From the NCBI RefSeq assembly GCF_031846525.1, contig NZ_JAVRHM010000001.1, forward strand, positions 1 to 64,000: DNA of 64,000 nt, written 5' to 3'. The notes beneath the pieces are model-generated. The model had not been told where the DNA came from, ran no database searches, and saw nothing but the letters and a program-made list of their open reading frames with translations. Each line of letters begins with the position of its first letter. The first letter of the stretch is position 1. The position numbers were made by a program, and so were the translations under genes. Positions 16,033 through 25,078 of this stretch are shown one piece after another. Origin of the DNA: Autumnicola patrickiae (lineage in GTDB: Bacteria > Bacteroidota > Bacteroidia > Flavobacteriales > Flavobacteriaceae).

Positions 16033-16053
16033 TCACTCTTCACTCTTCACTCT
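16033..16053. repeat. heptad tandem repeat TCACTCT x3
   Basis: Three perfect TCACTCT heptads are followed by degenerate heptads (TTAGCTT, TTTAACT, CTTTTAC) up to about 16076. The tract lies between the IS element and sdaA and belongs to the same class as those at 1-56 and 45308-45349. Confidence 0.65.
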
Positions 16054-16181
16054 TTAGCTTTTTAACTCTTTTACTCAAATTTCACATTCTTCAGCAAAAC
16101 CTTCTTTTCCGCTCAATATGTTGATGAATAAACTTCATATACCACTTCAAATTCGTATTTTTGCAAAAATTTTCCACTCGA

Positions 16182-17615
16182 ATGCGCGAAAGAGAAATAG
16201 TAAGTGTTTTTGATATGCTTAAAGTTGGTGTTGGACCTTCCAGTTCCCATACCCTGGGACCATGGCGGGCTGCGCAACGATGGATTGCCGAACTTAAGAA
16301 GAAGGAAATATTTAACAAAGTAGAAAACATTCATATCGACCTCTACGGATCCTTATCCCTTACAGGAAAAGGACATGCAACAGATATAGCTACTATCCTC
16401 GGATTAAGCGGACACGATCCCGTGACTATGGATATTTCTATTATAGAACCGGAAATCGAAAAAATTAAAGAGCAGAAAATCCTGAAGTTAAATGGTGAAA
16501 AGCCAATCGGTTTTAATTGTGAAACCGATGTGAAATTCAACCGGAAATTTCTCGAATTTCATCCCAACGGGATGACCTTTCGTGCACAGCTCGATAATGG
16601 TAAAAATACAGCCTCTTCCTTTTACTCTATCGGCGGCGGATTCGTTGTAAAAAAGGAACGGAAGAATGCCAGGAAGCAAATGCAGAATTTCAAAAGTTTT
16701 CCCTTCCCCATAGAAAAAGCCACCGAACTTCTGGCATATTGCAAAACCGAAAATAAGCAAATTTCAGACATTGTTCTGGAAAATGAAAAATCCCTTCGTT
16801 CTGAAGAAGATATTGATTCCGGTTTGCGAAAAATCTGGAAAGTCATGTTGGAATCCATGTACATTGGCTGCCATACCGAAGGCACACTTCCCGGCGGACT
16901 CAATGTTAAGCGCCGTGCCTTCGAAATGCACCAGCGCCTTATTCGTGAAGGAGATTACAATTCTCCCGAAGAATGGATCTCCGTCATTCGAAATAACGAA
17001 GTGAAATTCCGTGAAATCTTAAAATGGGTGAGTTGTTTTGCGTTGAGTGTAAATGAGGTCAATGCTTCCCTTGGACGGGTAGTAACCGCACCAACCAACG
17101 GAAGTGCCGGCACTGTTCCCGCCGTGATGATGTATTATATGGTAATCGAAAATCACAACGCTACTTTTGAGGATTTAAAGCGATTTATGCTGGTAGCCGG
17201 CGAAATTGGCAGCCTGTTTAAAAAAGGTGCAACAATTTCTGCGGCAATGGGCGGTTGCCAGGCCGAAATTGGTGTTTCCTCAGCCATGGCCGCAGCGGGA
17301 TTAACCGAACTTCTTGGCGGCTCACCAGAACAGGTTCTTATGGCTGCAGAAATTTCTATGGAACATCATCTTGGTCTGACCTGTGATCCTATTGGTGGAC
17401 TCGTACAGGTGCCGTGTATAGAAAGAAATGCCATGGGTGCCATAAAAGCAATAAATGCTGCCGAAATGGCTTTAGAAAGTGACGCCAGTAAAGCAAAAGT
17501 GCCTCTGGACAAGGTTATAGAAACCATGTGGGAAACTGCAAAGGACATGAATTCCAAGTACAAGGAAACTTCAGAAGGAGGACTTGCTGTACAGGTAAAT
17601 ATGAGTGATTGCTAA
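16182..17615 (+). CDS. sdaA: L-serine ammonia-lyase (iron-sulfur type, single chain)
   Basis: Deaminates L-serine to pyruvate. The protein has 477 residues from the ATG at 16182; a TTG 21 bases upstream would add seven residues. The N-terminal beta domain begins with SVFDMLKVGVGPSSSHT, the family signature. The alpha domain carries the cysteines expected for the 4Fe-4S cluster (YIGCHTEGT, MGGCQAEIG, LTCDPIGGLVQVPC). Alpha and beta parts are fused, as in E. coli SdaA. It is apparently a single-gene unit downstream of the IS element. Confidence 0.95.
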   Translation: MREREIVSVFDMLKVGVGPSSSHTLGPWRAAQRWIAELKKKEIFNKVENIHIDLYGSLSLTGKGHATDIATILGLSGHDPVTMDISIIEPEIEKIKEQKILKLNGEKPIGFNCETDVKFNRKFLEFHPNGMTFRAQLDNGKNTASSFYSIGGGFVVKKERKNARKQMQNFKSFPFPIEKATELLAYCKTENKQISDIVLENEKSLRSEEDIDSGLRKIWKVMLESMYIGCHTEGTLPGGLNVKRRAFEMHQRLIREGDYNSPEEWISVIRNNEVKFREILKWVSCFALSVNEVNASLGRVVTAPTNGSAGTVPAVMMYYMVIENHNATFEDLKRFMLVAGEIGSLFKKGATISAAMGGCQAEIGVSSAMAAAGLTELLGGSPEQVLMAAEISMEHHLGLTCDPIGGLVQVPCIERNAMGAIKAINAAEMALESDASKAKVPLDKVIETMWETAKDMNSKYKETSEGGLAVQVNMSDC

Positions 17616-17693
17616 ACTCCGGAATAGCTTACTGAGTCTTCAATAAAACATTAACTTCGTACTCAGATTTTAGTCATATTAATCCACGCATAA

Positions 17694-18374
17694 TTGCTTC
17701 AGCTAAATAGTTTCTCTGAAAAAATCATCAACCTGATCCGAAATTACGGATTCATGATTGGCTGCTATTTCGCCTTCTTTGCGGTACTGGGCATTTTAAC
17801 GTCATCATTTCCAAATCTTGATTTAGACCAATATCAGCAGACAGAACTTTTTAAAATGCTGGATGAAAGTCCGCTAAAATTTGCCGTGATGGCATTAATT
17901 GTAGCGCCGATTTTAGAAGAAGGCATTTTCAGAAGTCTTGTAAAACCCTCGCAAAACGACATCCTGTTTTTCATCACCACAGTTCTTGTCATAATAGGAA
18001 CTTTTCTCGTTCCGCCGGGTGTTCACTGGGTGACCAGCTTCTTTTTATTATCATTTGCAGGAATCTTATTTTTTCTGTTTCTCCAGGCGGCAATTCCTGA
18101 AAGATTTCTAAACAGATTTCATAAAATATTTAATTCGGCATACCGCTATATCTGGCTCCTTAGCGCGTTCGTTTTTGGTCTTGTCCACATCTACAATTAC
18201 GTTCCAGCTTTTGAAGTAAATCTGCCGCTGTTTTTACTCATTTTCCCCAGGATTATCGCGGGTTTTTTCTTCGGAAAAATTAAAATTGAAAACAATGGCC
18301 TCATCTGGCCAATTGCAATGCATACGATGAACAACAGTATCGTTCTTTTCTTTTTTATTCCGAAGATACTCTGA
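17694..18374 (+). CDS. CPBP-family intramembrane metalloprotease (CAAX-type)
   Basis: A 226-residue membrane protein with about six hydrophobic segments. The family's conserved sites are present: EEGIFRS (EExxxR), FGLVHIYNY (FxxxH) and HTMNNS (HxxxN). The start is uncertain. TTG at 17694 follows directly after an in-frame stop, and the first ATG is at 17754. Members act as membrane proteases in prenyl-protein or peptide processing; the substrate here is unknown. The gap to the dehydrogenase gene downstream is about 100 bases with no clear terminator. Confidence 0.8.
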   Translation: MLQLNSFSEKIINLIRNYGFMIGCYFAFFAVLGILTSSFPNLDLDQYQQTELFKMLDESPLKFAVMALIVAPILEEGIFRSLVKPSQNDILFFITTVLVIIGTFLVPPGVHWVTSFFLLSFAGILFFLFLQAAIPERFLNRFHKIFNSAYRYIWLLSAFVFGLVHIYNYVPAFEVNLPLFLLIFPRIIAGFFFGKIKIENNGLIWPIAMHTMNNSIVLFFFIPKIL

Positions 18375-18476
18375 ACCTTTTAACAAACGATTAAAGGGCG
18401 AAGCTTGTTGTTTTTTGTAACTTATTGGCTGCTGAAAAATCAGTCTATGATTACGTTCACCAATTAAAAATAAGTT

Positions 18477-19478
18477 ATGAAAGCTGTACAAGTACAAGAA
18501 AAAGGAGGCGATTTTGTCGTGGTAGATATCGACAAACCTTCACCAAAAGAAAATGAAGTTCTAATAAAAGTTGAAGCCTGCGGAATTTGCCATAGTGACG
18601 CCTTTGTTAAAGAAGGGGTTTTTCCAATTGATTATCCGCGTGTTCCCGGTCATGAAGTTGTCGGGATTGTTGAAGAAGTTGGCAGCCGCGTTAATAAATG
18701 GAAAAAAGGACAGCGCGTTGGCGTGGGCTGGCATGGCGGACACTGTTTTGAGTGTAAACCCTGCCGGAAAGGTGATTTTGTGAATTGCGAAAATGCCAAA
18801 ATCAGCGGAATCTCTTACAACGGTGGTTATGCCGAATATATGACTGCTCCGCAGGAAGCAATTGCCAGCATTCCCGAAGAATTATCTTCCGCAGATGCTG
18901 CTCCATTGTTATGCGCGGGAATTACTGTTTTTAACGCCTTAAGAAATTCCGGAATTAAAGCCGGAGATACCGTTGCGGTTCAGGGAATTGGCGGCCTTGG
19001 CCATTTGGCAATTCAGTATGCTGCTAAAATGGGCATGAGAACTGTGGCCATTTCTACCAGTGACGATAAAAAAGACCTTGCAAAGCAATTAGGTGCTCAT
19101 CATTTTATCAATACCGGAAATAGTGACGCCGTAAAAGAACTTAAAAAACTCGGCGGCGCCGATTTAATTCTGGCAACAGCGCCAAGCAGCAAAGCCATAA
19201 GTTCCGTTATTGACGGAATAGCCAAAAACGGAAAAATCCTGATGGTCGCAGCAACAGGAGAACCTATTGAAGTATCTCCCATGCAACTGCTCTCCGGAAG
19301 AAAATCTGCAGCCGGTTGGGCAAGCGGTACCGCCATGGATTCTGAAGATACTTTAAATTTCAGCGCATTAACCGGAACAAAGCCAATGATTGAAGAGTAT
19401 TCACTGGACGATGCAGCAGAGGCTTACGACAAAATGATCACTAACAAAGCTCGTTTTAGAATAGTTCTAAAACCATAA
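18477..19478 (+). CDS. zinc-dependent alcohol dehydrogenase
   Basis: A 333-residue medium-chain dehydrogenase. The catalytic zinc site is marked by CGICHSD and GHEVVG. The structural zinc cysteines lie in HCFECKPCRKGDFVNC, and the Rossmann motif is GIGGLGHLAIQYA. The length and the CGICHSDAFVKEG start resemble AdhP/AdhA-type NAD(P)-dependent enzymes acting on primary alcohols. It is probably monocistronic, with a strong terminator following at 19539. Confidence 0.92.
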   Translation: MKAVQVQEKGGDFVVVDIDKPSPKENEVLIKVEACGICHSDAFVKEGVFPIDYPRVPGHEVVGIVEEVGSRVNKWKKGQRVGVGWHGGHCFECKPCRKGDFVNCENAKISGISYNGGYAEYMTAPQEAIASIPEELSSADAAPLLCAGITVFNALRNSGIKAGDTVAVQGIGGLGHLAIQYAAKMGMRTVAISTSDDKKDLAKQLGAHHFINTGNSDAVKELKKLGGADLILATAPSSKAISSVIDGIAKNGKILMVAATGEPIEVSPMQLLSGRKSAAGWASGTAMDSEDTLNFSALTGTKPMIEEYSLDDAAEAYDKMITNKARFRIVLKP

Positions 19479-19538
19479 ACTGAAGAAATTCAGAAGAAGA
19501 TTATATCTTCATCTTAAATTTTTCTTTAATATTCAAAC

Positions 19539-19572
19539 AGGCTGTGCGGAATTTTCTGCACAGCCTTTCTTG
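19539..19572 (+). terminator. rho-independent terminator of the alcohol dehydrogenase gene
   Basis: AGGCTGTGC (19539-19547) pairs with GCACAGCCT (19558-19566), followed by TTTCTTGTT. It lies 60 bases after the stop codon. Confidence 0.85.
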
Positions 19573-19583
19573 TTACTACAGGT

Positions 19584-19595
19584 CGATAATTGGCA
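19584..19595 (-). repeat. copy of a recurrent TGGCAATTATCG-like word
   Basis: Reading the minus strand gives TGCCAATTATCG, one base off the word found exactly at 28611-28622 (minus), 45140-45151 and 45228-45239, and with one mismatch at 59358-59369. The neighbouring bases also match the copy in argH over about 28 positions. Function unknown. Confidence 0.4.
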
Positions 19596-19761
19596 TTTTG
19601 GAGTGTTGATATTTTTGATTGGTAGTATATTGGTGTTCCTTATTAAAAATCTTGCTTCCTGTTCTTGCAGCGTAGCGGTCTTTACTTTGACATTTTGAGG
19701 CATTGATCTTGGAAGGTGGTGAACTAATTTACTACTTTTACTCGAACTAAAAATCATAACG

Positions 19762-20580
19762 ATGTCAGTTGCAAAAAAGGAATATAAGAGGATCACGGTG
19801 AAGTCTTTGGTAGACATGAAGGCTAATGGAGAAAAAATAGCTATGCTAACCGCTTACGATTATAGTATGGCGAAAATTGTAGATGGTGCGGGCGTTGATG
19901 TGATCCTTGTGGGCGACTCAGCCAGTAATGTTATGGCCGGTCATGAAACCACCTTGCCAATTACGCTGGATCAAATGATTTATCACGCTTCCGGAGTTGT
20001 GAGAGCAATTAGCAGGTCACTGGTTGTTGTGGATTTGCCCTTTGGAAGTTACCAGAGTGATCCCAAAGAAGCGCTGCGTTCGGCTATCAGGATTATGAAG
20101 GAAAGCGGTGCTCACGCCGTTAAGCTGGAAGGTGGCAAGGAAGTAAAAGATTCGATTAAACGAATTCTCCACGCCGGAATTCCTGTTATGGGACATCTGG
20201 GACTAACTCCGCAGTCCATTTATAAATTCGGAACTTATACTGTTAGAGCTAAAGAAGAACAGGAGGCCGAAAAACTGAAAGCTGACGCGTTGTTACTTGA
20301 AAGAATAGGTTGTTTTGCTGTTGTTCTGGAAAAAGTACCTGCAAAATTAGCCAAAGAAGTTGCTGAAAGCCTTACCATCCCGGTGATAGGGATTGGTGCC
20401 GGAAACGGTGTGGACGGACAGGTTTTGGTGGTTCACGATATGCTGGGAATGACGCATGAATTTAATCCGCGTTTTCTAAGACGCTACGCCGATCTTCACG
20501 CTGAAATGACCACTGCTTTTGAAAATTATACAAAGGATGTGAAAAACAAAAGTTTTCCTTCAGATGAAGAACAGTACTAG
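19762..20580 (+). CDS. panB: 3-methyl-2-oxobutanoate hydroxymethyltransferase
   Basis: Transfers a hydroxymethyl group from methylene-tetrahydrofolate to 2-ketoisovalerate, the first step towards pantothenate. The protein has 272 residues, the usual length. Characteristic segments are MLTAYDYSMAKIVDGAGVDVILVGDS (metal-binding Asp), HAVKLEGG, GHLGLTPQS and IGIGAGNGVDGQVLVVHDMLG. The substrate 2-ketoisovalerate is produced by the ilv genes further along. The pseudouridine synthase follows 53 bases downstream on the same strand. Confidence 0.97.
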   Translation: MSVAKKEYKRITVKSLVDMKANGEKIAMLTAYDYSMAKIVDGAGVDVILVGDSASNVMAGHETTLPITLDQMIYHASGVVRAISRSLVVVDLPFGSYQSDPKEALRSAIRIMKESGAHAVKLEGGKEVKDSIKRILHAGIPVMGHLGLTPQSIYKFGTYTVRAKEEQEAEKLKADALLLERIGCFAVVLEKVPAKLAKEVAESLTIPVIGIGAGNGVDGQVLVVHDMLGMTHEFNPRFLRRYADLHAEMTTAFENYTKDVKNKSFPSDEEQY

Positions 20581-20633
20581 TTTGGAGTTCGGAGTTACAG
20601 CACCCGCATTCTTCTTAAGAAATTTGTTCAGTA

Positions 20634-21338
20634 TTGAATTCAGATAAAATAACCTCTACAAAAGATAATCTTCAGGTTTTATATGAAGACAACCATATAA
20701 TTGTGGTTAACAAGCGACCGGGGGATATCGTGCAGGGCGATAAAACCGGAGATAAACCGCTGAGTGAAGTCGTAAAATCCTATCTGAAAGAAAAGTACAA
20801 CAAACCGGGAAATGTATACCTGGGGGTAGTCCATCGTCTCGATCGTCCCACCAGCGGAATTGTTCTTTTTTCAAAAACTTCAAAAGCATTACCGAGGTTA
20901 AATAAACTTTTTCAGCAAAAAGATGCCAGGAAAACTTATTGGGCCGTGGTAAAAAATCCGCCGCCAAAAGATGAGGACAGGCTGGTTCATTACATGAAGC
21001 GGAATCCTAAACAAAACAAATCTTATGCACATATAAAAGAAGTTCCGGATAGTAAAAAGGCTATTCTGGAATATAAGATTATACGGAAACTTGATAATTA
21101 TTACATGCTGGAAATCGATTTACACACCGGGCGACATCACCAGATAAGGAGTCAGTTATCTTCAATTGGCAGTCCGGTAAAAGGGGATTTGAAGTATGGA
21201 TTTGATCGCAGCAATAAAGATGCGAGTATACATCTTCACGCCCGGGAATTAAAGTTTACGCATCCGGTAAAAAAAGAAGATATTCATATAATTGCGCCGC
21301 CACCTTCAGATCCCATCTGGGACGCCTGTAAAGATTAA
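20634..21338 (+). CDS. RluA-family pseudouridine synthase
   Basis: A 234-residue enzyme with the catalytic signature VVHRLDRPTSGIVLFSK (the aspartate is the nucleophile) and the later RHHQIRSQL motif. There is no S4 domain, which is the short RluA/RluC-like form with unassigned RNA target. The start is a TTG at 20634; the first ATG would delete the N-terminal part of the domain, so a non-ATG start is likely. The 3' end overlaps the convergent EamA gene by four bases. Confidence 0.85.
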   Translation: MNSDKITSTKDNLQVLYEDNHIIVVNKRPGDIVQGDKTGDKPLSEVVKSYLKEKYNKPGNVYLGVVHRLDRPTSGIVLFSKTSKALPRLNKLFQQKDARKTYWAVVKNPPPKDEDRLVHYMKRNPKQNKSYAHIKEVPDSKKAILEYKIIRKLDNYYMLEIDLHTGRHHQIRSQLSSIGSPVKGDLKYGFDRSNKDASIHLHARELKFTHPVKKEDIHIIAPPPSDPIWDACKD

Positions 21339-22207
21339 GCCTCCCTTTTCATGCTGCGGCTGATTTCTGCAAAGACTGCAAAAATTATAAGACAACCTCC
21401 AATAATCGTATTTACAGCCGGATATTCACCCAGGAATAATAGTCCGAGTAAAATTCCGTAAACCGGTTGTGCACTACTGATAATACTTGCCGTGGTTACC
21501 GAAAAATTCCTAAAACTCATAAGCAGTAACGTGTGGCCAAAACAGGTGGTCACTACCGCCAGAACCAGAATAGGCGCCAATTGCGAAGACACTGCAGATA
21601 AATCGAATAAAAACAGAACAGGCGATAACATTATGGTTATAACGATCATTTGATACATCATCAAAACCGATCCGTTATATTTTTCTACTTCCTGTTTCAT
21701 CAGAAGGTTCCTGAGCGAATAAAAAAAAGCCGAAATCACTCCAAAAGCAACGGCTAAAGTCTGATCATTTTCAAAACTGAATTCCGGAACCAGAAAATAA
21801 ATTCCGAACAGTACTAAAACGGCCAGTCCCAGGTGCATTTTGCTAAATCTGGTCTTCAGCAGTAAAGGCTCCAGAAAAGTGGTAATAACAGGATATGTAT
21901 AAATGGATAACATCCCTATGGCCACGCTGGAAAGACTGAGGGAATAGAAATAAGTCACCCAGTGTATTCCCATTAAACATCCGCCTATAATCACTTTAAG
22001 CAGATCTTTTTTATTGGCAATATTAATTTTGAATTTCCTGAATCTGCAAAAAAGGTACAATACGATTCCAGCCAAAATTGCCCGGAAGGTAATAGTCACG
22101 AAGGGATCTAATGTAATGTACCTGCCCAAAGTCCCGGAGGTACTTATAAGCATCACTGCAAAATTGAGCTCAAGGATATGCCGGAAATGGCTTGTTTTAA
22201 CAGTCAA
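21335..22207 (-). CDS. EamA/DMT-superfamily transporter
   Basis: A 290-residue membrane protein with ten hydrophobic segments in two EamA repeats (about 15-145 and 155-285). The second begins AVAFGVISAFFYSLRNLLMKQE and ends with AQPVYGILLGLLFLGEYP, typical of drug/metabolite exporters such as RhaT/YdcZ-like proteins. The substrate is unknown. The gene lies nine bases after the helical-repeat gene on the same strand, so the two are probably cotranscribed. Confidence 0.85.
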   Translation of the reverse strand: MTVKTSHFRHILELNFAVMLISTSGTLGRYITLDPFVTITFRAILAGIVLYLFCRFRKFKINIANKKDLLKVIIGGCLMGIHWVTYFYSLSLSSVAIGMLSIYTYPVITTFLEPLLLKTRFSKMHLGLAVLVLFGIYFLVPEFSFENDQTLAVAFGVISAFFYSLRNLLMKQEVEKYNGSVLMMYQMIVITIMLSPVLFLFDLSAVSSQLAPILVLAVVTTCFGHTLLLMSFRNFSVTTASIISSAQPVYGILLGLLFLGEYPAVNTIIGGCLIIFAVFAEISRSMKREA

Positions 22208-22216
22208 ATTATGAGG

Positions 22217-23761
22217 TTACCTTATTACTTGCTGTGCTTTTTCGCTAATTATCTTCCCTACAGGTTTATTTTCGATCTTGCTCTCAAGCCAAGATATTAT
22301 ATCCAGATAAAGAAAGGCCCTGCGTTCAAAGGGATGATCTTCATATTCCTTTAAAGTTGCATGTAACTGCCGGAATTCATTTTTTATTTCCAGGGGAGAA
22401 ACGTCTGGCAAATGTCTCAAAAATTTAATCATTTCCAACTGGACTTCGTGCAAATCGTTCATCCTAATAAGGAATTTATAGGTCGATTTAATGAGTCTTT
22501 CCAGATGATAATCCAATCCTGCTTCATAATGAGCTACGAGATTAAGTATTCGGGCAAAACACATAAGATCTTCCCGCATTTCAAGGTCTTTATTATTAAT
22601 GATCTTTTTCAGGAATTCTATACATTTTTTATTTTCCCCGTTCCCAAAGTAGAGACAGGCAACCTTATAGTAAAATACCATAATATGATGCTCATCTATC
22701 CTGCTCCGGTATTTTTTTATTTTCTTCTGAATTTTCTCTACCAGCTCATCTCCATTAGCAAACTCACCCTTCATAAACCGAAGATTCAGCTTATTGGAAT
22801 ATAAATAGAGGAAAGAAAGTGCGGCAATATTATCATCGTCTGGCACCCTTGGATCTTTTAGGCTCGTCTCTAAATCTTTCAGCACCTTTTCAAATAAAGT
22901 AGCGTGATTCAGATAAAAAAGTGCCTCCAGTAAATAATGGTTTCCTTTTAAATAAGAAACCGGATGCACGGCGATTAAATGTTTGTTGTCATTAAAGAGC
23001 TCTATCCACTTTGAAGCATATCTAAAACACGCCAGAAAATCCTGGGTTATAAAGCTATACCACAAGTATGCCTTGTACAACCACAATTTTTCCCTGAAAC
23101 CTAAATCACTGAATTTATACTCCGGAAGCCCTTTCTGAAAATCTGCTTTTACCTGCATGGCCTCTGCCTCGGTACGTGCATATCCCATTTTCAGGAAAAT
23201 TGCGTAAAGATGTAATGATAAATTAGAAAGCTTACTCGCAATTACGCTTAAATGAGTAAGCTCCTCTGTCTGGTTTATTAGTGTTTCTGCACGGTTGTGG
23301 ATACTTCGGGTAATATATTGCGATTCGATAATTTTCTCCCAGTCCAGAATTTCGTACGCAATATTTTTCTCTTCATAATATAAAGCAGTAGATTTCACCT
23401 TGTCCAAAAGTTTCAGGCTTTGCTTATAAAGCCCCTTCCGGTAAAGTATAATTGCGAAATCCAGTTGTTCCCTTATTTGAACCGGCATACTCTGGTGCGA
23501 TGGATTCAGTCTTAAACTAATTAGAATCTGACGGTATAAATGTGCTTTTACATTCGATAATTGCCGTTTACTGATCTTCGTATTCTTCAGAATAACATCT
23601 TCATCATACTTTTTAAGCTTAGACATCACCTTAAATAAATTAAGAAATTTACTATCGGTGTTTACTCCAATCCTGCCAACATAGAGCGAAAATTGCCGTT
23701 TTTCTGAAGGGGAAAGCGATTGTATAAGAGAAAAAAGATTATCTGATAATTCGTTGGTCAT
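22217..23761 (-). CDS. predicted alpha-helical repeat protein, unknown function
   Basis: A 514-residue protein predicted almost wholly alpha-helical, with TPR-like segments (for example ILYRKGLYKQSLKLLDKVKSTALYYEEKNI around residues 110-140). It has no signal peptide or membrane segment. The N-terminal 80 residues (SLIQSLSPSEKRQFSLYVGRIG... KKYDEDVILKNTKISKRQLSNVKAHLYRQIL) look like a separate helical domain, possibly of winged-helix type. It resembles uncharacterised proteins of Bacteroidota. It is transcribed divergently from leuA and precedes the EamA gene. A role in binding other proteins is the most that can be inferred. Confidence 0.7.
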   Translation of the reverse strand: MTNELSDNLFSLIQSLSPSEKRQFSLYVGRIGVNTDSKFLNLFKVMSKLKKYDEDVILKNTKISKRQLSNVKAHLYRQILISLRLNPSHQSMPVQIREQLDFAIILYRKGLYKQSLKLLDKVKSTALYYEEKNIAYEILDWEKIIESQYITRSIHNRAETLINQTEELTHLSVIASKLSNLSLHLYAIFLKMGYARTEAEAMQVKADFQKGLPEYKFSDLGFREKLWLYKAYLWYSFITQDFLACFRYASKWIELFNDNKHLIAVHPVSYLKGNHYLLEALFYLNHATLFEKVLKDLETSLKDPRVPDDDNIAALSFLYLYSNKLNLRFMKGEFANGDELVEKIQKKIKKYRSRIDEHHIMVFYYKVACLYFGNGENKKCIEFLKKIINNKDLEMREDLMCFARILNLVAHYEAGLDYHLERLIKSTYKFLIRMNDLHEVQLEMIKFLRHLPDVSPLEIKNEFRQLHATLKEYEDHPFERRAFLYLDIISWLESKIENKPVGKIISEKAQQVIR

Positions 23762-23908
23762 TGTAACAAAAAGCTTTTTAACTAGCTGTGTATCAGCATA
23801 ATTACATTCTTATCTACAGTTTAATTATCGTAACGACCACTTATTGAAGGCCTTAAAGTGTAGATGTAAATAATACTTTAGTTAAAGATAAAGCAAAAAA
23901 TATCGCTT

Positions 23909-25078
23909 ATGAGTACTGAAAAGGTAGAAATTTTTGACACAACGTTACGGGATGGGGAACAAGTACCAGGCTGCAAATTAAACACAGCCCAAAAATTAAA
24001 AATTGCTGCACGACTCGATGAACTGGGAGTAGATGTAATTGAAGCAGGTTTTCCTGTATCTAGTCCGGGCGATTTTCAGTCAGTTTCTGAAATATCAAAG
24101 CTGGTGAAAAATGCCGCTGTTTGCGGATTAACGCGTGCAGTTAAAAAGGATATCGAAGTTGCTGCTGAAGCACTCAAACATGCAAAGAAACCAAGAATTC
24201 ACACGGGAATAGGAACTTCCGATTCTCACATTAAATATAAGTTTAATTCTACACAAGAGAAGATAATCGAAAGGGCTAAAGATGCAGTTGCTTACGCAAA
24301 AACTTTCGTAGAAGATGTGGAATTTTATGCTGAGGATGCCGGCAGAACAGATAACGAGTTTCTCGCAAAAGTTTGCGAAGCAGCAGTTAAAGCTGGTGCG
24401 ACCGTTTTAAATATTCCCGACACTACCGGATATTGTCTTCCGGAGGAGTACGGCAAAAAGATCAAGTATTTAAAGGAAAATGTAAAAGGGATCGAAAATG
24501 TACGTATTTCCTGCCATTGCCATAACGACCTTGGTCTTGCAACCGCAAATGCCCTTGCAGGTATTACCAATGGAGCAAGACAAATAGAATGCACTATTAA
24601 TGGGATTGGAGAGCGCGCAGGAAACACTGCTTTAGAAGAAATCGTGATGATTTTAAGGCAGCATCCTACGTTGAATTTCCATACTAATATCAATCCAAAA
24701 TACCTTTTTGATACCAGTGTAATGGTATCCAGGGAAATGGGAATGTTTGTACAACCAAACAAAGCAATTGTTGGGGCTAATGCCTTTGCTCATAGCTCAG
24801 GAATTCACCAGGACGGAGTAATAAAGAACAGGGAAACCTATGAAATTATGGATCCGGCAGATGTTGGTGTAACCGAATCTGCAATTGTGCTAACCGCGAG
24901 AAGCGGAAGAGCTGCTTTGGCTTACCGCGCTAAGAAAATGGGGTACGAATTAACAAAACTTCAGTTGGATTGCGTCTATAATGAATTTTTGAACTACGCC
25001 GATTGTAGAAAAGAAGTCGTCGATACGGACATCCACGAAATCGTGGCAATGTCTAGAAAACATATGGCTATTGCATAA
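23909..25078 (+). CDS. leuA: 2-isopropylmalate synthase, short form
   Basis: Condenses 2-ketoisovalerate with acetyl-CoA, committing carbon to leucine. The protein has 389 residues. The TIM-barrel domain shows FDTTLRDGEQVPG (metal Asp, catalytic Arg), the HCHNDLGLA metal ligands and GIGERAGN. The usual 510-520-residue LeuA adds a C-terminal leucine-binding regulatory domain of about 120 residues that is missing here. The tail after the barrel holds only linker helices, so leucine feedback on this enzyme may be absent or different. It heads leuACDB, and its stop overlaps the leuC start by one base (TAATG). Confidence 0.93.
   Translation: MSTEKVEIFDTTLRDGEQVPGCKLNTAQKLKIAARLDELGVDVIEAGFPVSSPGDFQSVSEISKLVKNAAVCGLTRAVKKDIEVAAEALKHAKKPRIHTGIGTSDSHIKYKFNSTQEKIIERAKDAVAYAKTFVEDVEFYAEDAGRTDNEFLAKVCEAAVKAGATVLNIPDTTGYCLPEEYGKKIKYLKENVKGIENVRISCHCHNDLGLATANALAGITNGARQIECTINGIGERAGNTALEEIVMILRQHPTLNFHTNINPKYLFDTSVMVSREMGMFVQPNKAIVGANAFAHSSGIHQDGVIKNRETYEIMDPADVGVTESAIVLTARSGRAALAYRAKKMGYELTKLQLDCVYNEFLNYADCRKEVVDTDIHEIVAMSRKHMAIA

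Noticed and set aside
23762..23908. Leucine leader peptide before leuA
   Set aside because: No short frame with runs of leucine codons and no terminator/antiterminator pair was found in the gap.
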